A stretch of 11,731 bases of DNA from NCBI GenBank assembly GCA_000436915.1, contig HF994073.1:1-11731 (forward strand). Direction: 5' to 3'. Position 1 is the stretch's first letter. Each line of letters begins with the position of its first letter. The position numbers were made by a program, and so were the translations under genes. The notes under the pieces were generated by a model. That model was not told where the DNA came from. It saw only the letters and a program-made list of their open reading frames with translations, and did not search any database. Source of the DNA: Prevotella sp. CAG:1092. Lineage in GTDB: Bacteria > Bacteroidota > Bacteroidia > Bacteroidales > Bacteroidaceae. Below are positions 6,387 through 11,731 of the stretch, piece by piece.

Positions 6387-6442
6387 ATACTATAAGGTGA
6401 GTACTGAGATATTACCACCATCTAAAATAATAGCAAGAAAAA

Positions 6443-7816
6443 ATGTTTGAAAATTTAAGTGACCGCCTTGAACGCTCGTTCAAGATTTTGAAGGGTGAAG
6501 GTAAGATTACCGAGATAAATGTAGCTGAAACGCTGAAGGATGTACGTAGAGCTTTGCTCGATGCCGATGTAAACTATAAGGTAGCAAAGTCGTTTACCGA
6601 CGATGTCAAGAAGAAGGCATTGGGTATGAACGTGCTAACAGCGGTAAAGCCAGGCCAATTGATGGTGAAGATTGTTCACGACGAGTTGGCAGCCCTGATG
6701 GGTGGCGAGGCTGTAGATATTAAGCTTACTGGCAAGCCTGCGATAATATTGATGAGCGGTTTGCAGGGTTCGGGTAAGACCACATTTAGTGGTAAGCTTG
6801 CCAATATGCTCAAGACAAAGCAGCATAAGAATCCTTTGCTCTGTGCATGCGACGTATATCGTCCTGCGGCTATTGAGCAGTTGAAGGTGGTTGGTCAGCA
6901 GGTAGGTGTGCCTGTATATTCAGAGCCTGATAGCAAGGATGTTATCACCATCGCCAACAATGCCATCAAGGAGGCTAAGGCTAAGGGCTACGATGTAGTA
7001 ATCGTGGATACCGCCGGTCGATTGGCTGGTGATACCGCCGGTCGATTGGCTGTTGACGAGGAGATGATGAACGAGATTTCTTCGCTCAAGCAGGCTCTCA
7101 ATCCTGATGAGACATTGTTCGTAGTAGACTCGATGACTGGTCAGGATGCTGTAAACACAGCAAAGGAATTCAACGACCGTTTGGATTTCGATGGCGTTGT
7201 GCTCACCAAGCTCGATGGCGACACCCGTGGCGGTGCTGCGTTGAGTATCCGCACCGTTGTTACCAAGCCTATCAAGTTTGTCGGTACAGGCGAAAAGATG
7301 GAAGCTATCGACGTATTCCATCCTGAGCGTATGGCAGACCGTATTCTCGGTATGGGTGATATCGTATCGTTGGTAGAGCGTGCGCAGGAGCAGTTTGACG
7401 AAGAAGAGGCTCGCAGACTTCAGAAGAAGATACAGAAGAACCAATTCGACTTCAACGACTTCTTGAACCAGATAGAGCAAATCAAGAAGATGGGTAATCT
7501 GAAGGATTTGGCTGCTATGATTCCAGGTGTGGGCAAGGCTATCAAGGATGTAGAAATAGACGACAACGCCTTCAAGGGCATTGAGGCTATCATAAAGAGT
7601 ATGACTCCAAAGGAGCGTACAAACCCTGAGATTTTGAATACAAGTCGCAGAATGCGTATTGCCAAGGGTTCGGGTACCAACATTCAGGAGGTTAATCGCC
7701 TTATCAAGCAGTTTGACCAAACTCGCAAGATGATGAAGATGGTAACTGGCAACCAGATGGCAAGCATGATGTCGAGAATGAAGGGTATGAATATCCCGGG
7801 AATGCCAAAACTATAA
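6443..7816 (+). CDS. ffh: Signal recognition particle protein Ffh (SRP54), with a duplicated DTAGR motif
   Basis: This 457-aa GTPase binds SRP RNA and signal peptides emerging from the ribosome and docks with FtsY to deliver membrane and secreted proteins. The N domain (about 1-90) is followed by the NG GTPase: P-loop GLQGSGKTT (106-114), [12 protein letters not shown] (136-147), motif III DTAGR (189-193), TKLDGD (255-260) and GTGEKM (281-286). The Met-rich M domain runs from about 330, with the RNA-binding segment [20 protein letters not shown] and a tail ending [12 protein letters not shown]. The oddity is an exact in-frame tandem duplication: residues 189-196 DTAGRLAG and 197-204 DTAGRLAV, coded by 24-nt copies that differ at one base. 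Normal Ffh has one copy followed directly by a (V/I)DEE(M/L)M helix. The reading frame is otherwise intact and conserved. The folD gene follows 19 bases later, probably in one operon. The ATG at 6443 gives the standard MFENLSDRL start after an A-rich leader. Confidence 0.97.
   Translation: MFENLSDRLERSFKILKGEGKITEINVAETLKDVRRALLDADVNYKVAKSFTDDVKKKALGMNVLTAVKPGQLMVKIVHDELAALMGGEAVDIKLTGKPAIILMSGLQGSGKTTFSGKLANMLKTKQHKNPLLCACDVYRPAAIEQLKVVGQQVGVPVYSEPDSKDVITIANNAIKEAKAKGYDVVIVDTAGRLAGDTAGRLAVDEEMMNEISSLKQALNPDETLFVVDSMTGQDAVNTAKEFNDRLDFDGVVLTKLDGDTRGGAALSIRTVVTKPIKFVGTGEKMEAIDVFHPERMADRILGMGDIVSLVERAQEQFDEEEARRLQKKIQKNQFDFNDFLNQIEQIKKMGNLKDLAAMIPGVGKAIKDVEIDDNAFKGIEAIIKSMTPKERTNPEILNTSRRMRIAKGSGTNIQEVNRLIKQFDQTRKMMKMVTGNQMASMMSRMKGMNIPGMPKL
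7007..7054 (+). repeat. 24-nt tandem duplication inside ffh
   Basis: Bases 7007-7030 and 7031-7054 are identical except for G versus T at the second base of the last codon (GGT/GTT, Gly/Val). Each copy codes for DTAGRLA plus one residue. The copies abut with no gap, and the insertion keeps the frame. Confidence 0.97.
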
Positions 7817-7835
7817 AGGAAACAAAAACTATACT

Positions 7836-8711
7836 ATGCAACTCATTGACGGAAAAGCTACTGCTACAGCCATAAAGGCTCAGATAGCACAGGAAGTAGA
7901 GAATATCGTTGCTGGTGGCGGCAAGCGCCCACACTTGGCAGCAGTACTCGTGGGTCACGATGGTGGCAGCGAGACATACGTGAAAAACAAGGTCATCGCT
8001 TGCGAGCAATGTGGCTTTAAGTCGACACTCATCCGCTACGAGGCTGATGTTACAGAGGAGGAGCTCCTTGCTTGTGTAGACAAGCTAAACAAGGATGCTG
8101 ATGTAGATGGCTTCATTGTGCAGCTTCCTTTGCCTAAGCACATCGACGAGCAGAAGATTATTATGGCTATCGACTATAATAAAGATGTAGACGGTTTCCA
8201 TCCTGTCAATGTGGGTCGCATGGCTATTGGTTTGCCATGTTTCATTTCTGCCACTCCGTTGGGTATAATAACCCTTCTACAATATTATAATATAGAGACA
8301 AGTGGCAAGAAGTGCGTGGTGTTGGGTCGTTCAAATATCGTGGGCAAGCCAATGGCACAGCTCATGATGCAGAAGCAATATGGCGACGCTACGGTTACTG
8401 TATGCCATTCGCATTCGCGCGATTTGAAGAAGGAATGCCAAGAGGCTGATATCATCATCGCTGCTATTGGCAAGCCAGACTTCGTTACTGCCGACATGGT
8501 GAAGCCAGGAGCCGTAATCATCGACGTAGGTACAACTCGTGTGCCTGACGCTACTCGCAAGAGCGGATACAGACTAAATGGCGACGTGAAGTTTGATGAG
8601 GTGGCAGAGAAATGCTCGTTCATCACTCCTGTGCCAGGAGGTGTTGGCCCTATGACAATATGCTCGCTCATGAAGAATACTCTTCTTGCAGCTAAGGGAA
8701 AAAAGGCATAA
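7836..8711 (+). CDS. folD: Bifunctional methylenetetrahydrofolate dehydrogenase / methenyltetrahydrofolate cyclohydrolase
   Basis: The 291-aa cytoplasmic enzyme interconverts 5,10-methylene-, 5,10-methenyl- and 10-formyl-tetrahydrofolate, supplying one-carbon units for purines and formyl-Met. The signature residues are present: YVKNK with Tyr48 and catalytic Lys52, IVQLPLP with Gln96, [10 protein letters not shown] with Asp119, the nucleotide-binding [12 protein letters not shown] (161-172), and the C-terminal [10 protein letters not shown] (265-274). Length is normal for FolD. The start at 7836 gives the usual MQLIDGKA opening. It follows ffh by 19 bases. Downstream, 71 bases separate it from a small TPR gene; this gap holds two small hairpins but no T tract, so transcription may continue into the oxidoreductase genes. 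Confidence 0.97.
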   Translation: MQLIDGKATATAIKAQIAQEVENIVAGGGKRPHLAAVLVGHDGGSETYVKNKVIACEQCGFKSTLIRYEADVTEEELLACVDKLNKDADVDGFIVQLPLPKHIDEQKIIMAIDYNKDVDGFHPVNVGRMAIGLPCFISATPLGIITLLQYYNIETSGKKCVVLGRSNIVGKPMAQLMMQKQYGDATVTVCHSHSRDLKKECQEADIIIAAIGKPDFVTADMVKPGAVIIDVGTTRVPDATRKSGYRLNGDVKFDEVAEKCSFITPVPGGVGPMTICSLMKNTLLAAKGKKA

Positions 8712-8736
8712 GACTCTTTTTCTTTGAAATAAAAAA

Positions 8737-8769
8737 GGCAAATGCCGAAAGACCAAAAAAAGATTGGTC
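8737..8769 (+). other. Two small inverted repeats between folD and the TPR gene
   Basis: GGCA-AA-TGCC (8737-8746) and GACCAA/TTGGTC (8751-8756 with 8764-8769) form two short hairpins. No run of T follows either on the plus strand, so a terminator is not supported; a weak RNA-processing or attenuation element is possible. Confidence 0.3.
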
Positions 8770-8782
8770 GCAACAGTAATTT

Positions 8783-8980
8783 ATGGAAAACAAAGAAACT
8801 CTGACTGCCGCTGAGTGGTATGAGCGTGGCAACGAATATCGCAAGAAAGGCGATTGGAAACATGCCATCGACTGCTACTTGGAGGCTATAGAAATTGATC
8901 CCGAGTCGCCTGCGCTTCATGCAAAGGCGATGCTCGAGGATATTCTCAATTTCTATCATAAAGACGCTTATAACCCATAA
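8783..8980 (+). CDS. Small single-TPR protein ahead of the oxidoreductase cluster
   Basis: The 65-aa product contains one tetratricopeptide unit at about residues 9-42 (AAEWYERGNEYRKKGDWKHAIDCYLEAIEIDPESP), then a short helix AKAMLEDILNFY. There is no signal peptide, so it is cytoplasmic. The TPR match (W..GN.Y...G....A...Y..AI..DP) is clear, which makes this a real gene despite its size. It lies 62 bases before the ferredoxin subunit, with a stem-loop between. I recall small TPR genes sitting before this oxidoreductase in other Bacteroidales, which would suggest a partner or assembly role, but its function is unknown. A single TPR is usually too short to fold alone, so it may pair with itself or with a larger protein. 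Confidence 0.85.
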   Translation: MENKETLTAAEWYERGNEYRKKGDWKHAIDCYLEAIEIDPESPALHAKAMLEDILNFYHKDAYNP

Positions 8981-9016
8981 TGGGAAGTTGTAGCCCCTTT
9001 TAAACGCAACTTCCTA
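8981..9016 (+). other. Intercistronic stem-loop between the TPR gene and the ferredoxin gene
   Basis: TGGGAAGTTG (8981-8990) pairs with CAACTTCCTA (9007-9016) over 10 bp with one G-T pair, around a 16-base loop. It starts directly after the TPR stop codon. There is no T tract, so it more likely sets mRNA stability or subunit ratio than ends transcription. Confidence 0.5.
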
Positions 9017-9042
9017 TTAACTAAACTTAAACAATAATCATT

Positions 9043-9273
9043 ATGGTAAAGATCAAGGGTGCCATAGTCGTTAATAGCGACAGATGTAAGGGCTGCCAAT
9101 TGTGCGTGGTGGCTTGCCCTAAAAACGTTATTGCGTTGGCACCAAAAAAAGTCAACGTACATGGATATCCATACGTGGAGCAAACTGGCGACGACTGCAT
9201 AGGATGTGCAAGTTGCGCTATCGTGTGCCCAGACGGATGTATTACCGTATACAAGAAAAAGATGGAGGAATAG
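9043..9273 (+). CDS. 2-oxoacid:ferredoxin oxidoreductase, delta (2x[4Fe-4S] ferredoxin) subunit
   Basis: The 76-aa protein carries two classical 4Fe-4S motifs: CKGCQLCVVACP (Cys15, 18, 21, 25) and CIGCASCAIVCP (Cys52, 55, 58, 62). It passes electrons from the TPP-bound intermediate of the catalytic subunits to free ferredoxin. Size and position, first of four subunit genes, match VorD/KorD of four-subunit enzymes. The extra Cys66 after the second motif is not in the ligand pattern. The ATG at 9043 follows an A-rich leader; the alpha subunit starts 4 bases after its stop. Confidence 0.92.
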   Translation: MVKIKGAIVVNSDRCKGCQLCVVACPKNVIALAPKKVNVHGYPYVEQTGDDCIGCASCAIVCPDGCITVYKKKMEE

Positions 9274-9277
9274 CACT

Positions 9278-10357
9278 ATGGCAGAAAAAGAAGTAATGCT
9301 AATGAAAGGCAACGAGGCCATAGCCCACGCTGCCATCAGATGTGGAGCCGATGGCTATTTCGGCTATCCTATCACACCGCAGAGCGAGGTTATCGAAACC
9401 TTGGCAGAGCTCAAACCTTGGGAAACTACAGGTATGGTGGTATTGCAGGCAGAGAGCGAGGTGGCATCAATAAATATGGTTTATGGTGGTGCTGCTGCGG
9501 GCAAACGTGTGTTGACATCTTCATCGTCGCCTGGTGTGGCACTTATGCAGGAGGGCATAGCCTATATGGCTGGTGCTGAGGTTCCTGGAGTGTTTGTAAA
9601 CGTACAGCGTGGCGGTCCTGGTCTTGGTACTATTCAGCCTTCGCAGAGCGACTATTTCCAGTCTACCCGTGGTGGTGGCAATGGCGACTACTATGTCATT
9701 GTGCTTGCACCAAACTCTGTACAAGAGATGGCAGACTTTGTAGACCTCGCTTTCGAATTGGCTTTCAAATATCGTAACCCTGCTATGATTCTTAGCGATG
9801 GCGTCATCGGACAGATGATGGAGAAGGTGGTGTTGCCACCATACAAGCCTCGCAAGACAGAGGAGGAGATACGACAGTTGTATCCTTGGGCTACTATCGG
9901 TCGCACTAAAGACCGTCAGCCTAATGTAATAACTTCGCTCGAACTGAAGCCTGAGGTAATGGAGCAACGCAACTTGCACTTGCAGGCTAAATATCAGCAA
10001 ATCAGAGATAATGAGGTGCGCTATGAAGCTACAGGCTGCGAAGATGCAGACTATCTTATCGTGAGCTTCGGAAGTGCAGCACGAATCTCTGAAAAGGCTA
10101 TCGAATTGGCACACAAAGAGGGACTGAAGGTTGGATTGTTCCGTCCTATCACTCTTTGGCCTTTCCCATCACAGCAGATTGCTGAGGCAGCTCGTGGCAA
10201 GAAGGGTGTGCTCGTAGTAGAAATCAACGCCGGACAGATGGTTGAGGACGTGCGCCTGGCTATCAATGGCGAAGAGAAAGTAGAACATTTCGGACGTCTT
10301 GGAGGTATTGTCCCTGAGCCCGAGGAAATCGTTAACGCATTAAAGGAGAAACTGTAA
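9278..10357 (+). CDS. vorB: 2-oxoacid:ferredoxin oxidoreductase, alpha subunit (VorB/KorA type)
   Basis: The 359-aa subunit forms, with the TPP-binding subunit, the core that converts a 2-oxoacid plus CoA to acyl-CoA and CO2 with reduced ferredoxin (or the reverse). The pyrimidine-binding domain shows GNEAIAHAAIRCGADGYFGY then PITPQSEV (31-38), the cofactor-activating Glu region QAESEVASINMVYG (57-70) and KRVLTSSSSPGVALMQEG. A C-terminal transketolase-like domain spans about 265-355 (VSFGSAARISEKAIELA, GLFRPITLWPFP). The frame is open further upstream, to an ATG at 9206 inside the ferredoxin gene, but the start at 9278 is preferred: it gives MAEKEVMLMKGNEA, the normal beginning, and a GGAGG (9264-9268) lies 9 bases before it. 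I name it VorB because Bacteroidales homologues carry that name; a 2-oxoglutarate enzyme (KorA) looks very similar and the substrate cannot be told here. Confidence 0.93.
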   Translation: MAEKEVMLMKGNEAIAHAAIRCGADGYFGYPITPQSEVIETLAELKPWETTGMVVLQAESEVASINMVYGGAAAGKRVLTSSSSPGVALMQEGIAYMAGAEVPGVFVNVQRGGPGLGTIQPSQSDYFQSTRGGGNGDYYVIVLAPNSVQEMADFVDLAFELAFKYRNPAMILSDGVIGQMMEKVVLPPYKPRKTEEEIRQLYPWATIGRTKDRQPNVITSLELKPEVMEQRNLHLQAKYQQIRDNEVRYEATGCEDADYLIVSFGSAARISEKAIELAHKEGLKVGLFRPITLWPFPSQQIAEAARGKKGVLVVEINAGQMVEDVRLAINGEEKVEHFGRLGGIVPEPEEIVNALKEKL

Positions 10358-10358
10358 A

Positions 10359-11126
10359 ATGGCAAACGATATTATATCACCAGAGAATCTGGTATACAAA
10401 AAGCCGGAATTGATGAACGACACTCCGATGCACTATTGCCCGGGATGTTCTCATGGAGTTGTTCACAAACTTGTTGCCGAGGTTATTGAAGAGATGGCAA
10501 TGCAGGAGAAGACTGTAGGCGTATGTCCTGTGGGATGTGCCGTGTTTGCTTACCGCTATCTCGACATCGACTGGCAGGAAGCTGCTCATGGTCGTGCACC
10601 AGCATTGGCTACTGCCGTGAAGCGCCTATGGCCAGACCGCTTGGTATTCACATACCAGGGCGATGGCGACTTGGCATGTATTGGTACATGCGAGACTATT
10701 CATGCGCTTAACCGTGGTGAAAACATCACCATGATCTTCATCAATAACGCTATCTATGGTATGACTGGAGGTCAGATGGCGCCAACAACGCTTATCGGTC
10801 AGAAGACAGCTACTTGTCCTTATGGTCGCGACCCTGAACTTCATGGTTATCCACTCAACATCACCGAACTGGCTTCACATCTTGAGGGTACATGCTACGT
10901 TACTCGTCAGAGCGTAGAGTCGGTGGCTTCTATCCGCAAAGCCAAGGCTGCCATCCGCAAAGCCTTCGAAGCTTCTATGCAGGGCAAGGGCTCTTCGCTC
11001 GTAGAGATTGTTGCCACATGTAATAGTGGTTGGAAACTCTCGCCTGTTAAGGCCAACGAGTGGATGAAGGAGCACATGTTTGAGAAATATGTAAAGGGTG
11101 ATCTTAAAAACACATTGGACGTATGA
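10359..11126 (+). CDS. 2-oxoacid:ferredoxin oxidoreductase, beta subunit (TPP-binding, VorA/KorB type)
   Basis: The 255-aa subunit binds thiamine pyrophosphate and magnesium. The TPP motif is clear: GDGDLACIGTCETIHALNRG at 101-120 through FINN at 127-130, the usual GDG...NN spacing, followed by YGMTGGQMAPTT. An N-terminal HYCPGCSHG (25-33) and HGRAPALATAVKRLWP (77-92) are typical of the 2-oxoacid oxidoreductase beta subunit family. It starts one base after the alpha subunit stop, with AAAGGAG (10342-10348) about 10 bases upstream, an unusually good Shine-Dalgarno-like sequence for this phylum. Its 3' end overlaps the gamma subunit start by 4 bases (ATGA), implying translational coupling. Confidence 0.94.
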   Translation: MANDIISPENLVYKKPELMNDTPMHYCPGCSHGVVHKLVAEVIEEMAMQEKTVGVCPVGCAVFAYRYLDIDWQEAAHGRAPALATAVKRLWPDRLVFTYQGDGDLACIGTCETIHALNRGENITMIFINNAIYGMTGGQMAPTTLIGQKTATCPYGRDPELHGYPLNITELASHLEGTCYVTRQSVESVASIRKAKAAIRKAFEASMQGKGSSLVEIVATCNSGWKLSPVKANEWMKEHMFEKYVKGDLKNTLDV

Positions 11127-11668
11127 AAACAGAAATTATAATTTCCGGCTTCGGAGGACAGGGCGTTCTCTCTATGGGTAAGATTCTTGCCTATTCCGGA
11201 CTTATGGAAGATAAAGAGGTGACATGGATGCCTGCATACGGTCCTGAGCAGCGTGGCGGTACAGCTAATGTTACCGTTATCGTTAGCGATGAGCGCATCA
11301 GTTCGCCTATCCTTAGCAAGTATGATGTGGCTATAGTCTTAAACCAGCCTTCGCTCGACAAGTTTGAAAGCAAGGTTAAGCCTGGTGGCATACTCATCTA
11401 CGACGGCTTTGGTGTTATCAATCCTCCTACACGCACCGACATCAAGGTGTATCGTGTAGACGCCATGGACAAGGCTGCAGAGATGAAAAACTCTAAGGTC
11501 TTCAACATGATTGTGCTTGGTGCTTTGCTTGGCGTATGCCCTGTGGTTAGCACCGACGGCCTTAACAAGGCTCTCTATAAGAGTTTGCCTGAGCGCCACC
11601 ATGGTCTTATTCCATTGAATATGGAGGCTGTGAGCGAGGGTATGAAACTCGTGAAGGGAATTCAGTAA
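11123..11668 (+). CDS. 2-oxoacid:ferredoxin oxidoreductase, gamma subunit (VorC/KorC type)
   Basis: The 181-aa subunit belongs to the pyruvate/ketoisovalerate oxidoreductase gamma family. The signature opening is present: IIISGFGGQGVLSMGKILAYSG (GFGGQGV at 9-15), with MPAYGPEQRGGTANV at 36-50 and SKYDVAIVLNQPSLDKF later. In four-subunit enzymes this domain is a separate chain, as here, rather than fused to alpha. It overlaps the beta subunit by 4 bases (ATGA) and completes the set delta, alpha, beta, gamma. No terminator is seen in the 63 bases between its stop and the window end. Confidence 0.93.
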   Translation: MKTEIIISGFGGQGVLSMGKILAYSGLMEDKEVTWMPAYGPEQRGGTANVTVIVSDERISSPILSKYDVAIVLNQPSLDKFESKVKPGGILIYDGFGVINPPTRTDIKVYRVDAMDKAAEMKNSKVFNMIVLGALLGVCPVVSTDGLNKALYKSLPERHHGLIPLNMEAVSEGMKLVKGIQ

Positions 11669-11731
11669 TACATGTAATATATACTTGATTTTTGTAACTC
11701 TTATGTGTGGGGGACAGACGTATTTTTTCTA

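Noticed and set aside
6920..7720. 266-codon minus-strand open frame inside ffh
   Set aside because: It overlaps the fully conserved Ffh frame. The protein is low-complexity, Leu/His-rich and shows no family features.
8751..8769. Terminator after folD
   Set aside because: The hairpin is short and not followed by a T tract on the plus strand.
9206..9277. Upstream extension of the VorB frame to an ATG at 9206
   Set aside because: It would overlap most of the second iron-sulfur motif of the ferredoxin gene and add 24 residues unlike the family; the start at 9278 gives the normal N-terminus.
11703..11731. Possible start of another gene (ATG at 11703, open to the window end)
   Set aside because: Only nine codons are visible, with no recognisable sequence or promoter, so it cannot be supported.

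Overview
The window looks like a chromosomal segment of a gut or oral Bacteroidales bacterium, most likely Prevotellaceae (Prevotella/Segatella type). Four things point there: promoters of the Bacteroidetes form (TTTG, about 19-20 bases, then TAnnTTTG), A-rich leaders mostly without Shine-Dalgarno sequences, pectin-type glycoside hydrolases with signal peptides, and a four-subunit 2-oxoacid:ferredoxin oxidoreductase cluster. The genus is an inference from style, not from a marker search.

Layout. (1) 1-1783: the 3' end of a large alpha/alpha-toroid protein, probably an exo-rhamnogalacturonan-lyase-like (PL26-type) enzyme, then a secreted GH43 enzyme, closed by a perfect 18-bp terminator hairpin. 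(2) 1792-4439: a promoter and a two-gene operon encoding a coiled-coil lipoprotein (Cbp1-like) and an exported protein that joins a LysM domain, Sel1/TPR-like helices, a basic coiled coil, an Asn/Ser-rich linker and DnaJ-type CxxCxGxG zinc-binding repeats; a terminator follows. (3) 4440-4874: a 518-base gap between annotated genes that is not empty. It has a near-consensus promoter with no conventional gene behind it, a 5' hairpin, a possible 18-codon hydrophobic ORF, four contiguous 22-nt repeats flanked by copies of CTAATTAGTA, and the terminator of the opposing gene. (4) 4875-6297, minus strand: a secreted GH105 unsaturated rhamnogalacturonyl hydrolase with its own promoter. (5) 6372-11668: a run of plus-strand genes: ffh, folD, a 65-aa TPR protein and a vor/kor-type cluster (ferredoxin, alpha, TPP-binding beta, gamma subunits).

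How they work together. The PL26-like, GH43 and GH105 proteins suit stepwise breakdown of pectin, especially rhamnogalacturonan I: a lyase makes unsaturated ends, GH105 removes the unsaturated uronic acid, and GH43 trims arabinose- or galactose-type side chains. The Vor/Kor complex links 2-oxoacid and acyl-CoA interconversion to ferredoxin in an anaerobe. Ffh and FolD are housekeeping proteins (co-translational targeting and one-carbon folate metabolism).

Most notable: an in-frame 24-nt tandem duplication that doubles the DTAGR GTPase motif of the essential Ffh protein; the promoter plus 22-nt repeat region at 4440-4850, a candidate non-coding RNA or regulatory locus; and the exported LysM/zinc-ribbon protein with an unusual domain combination.
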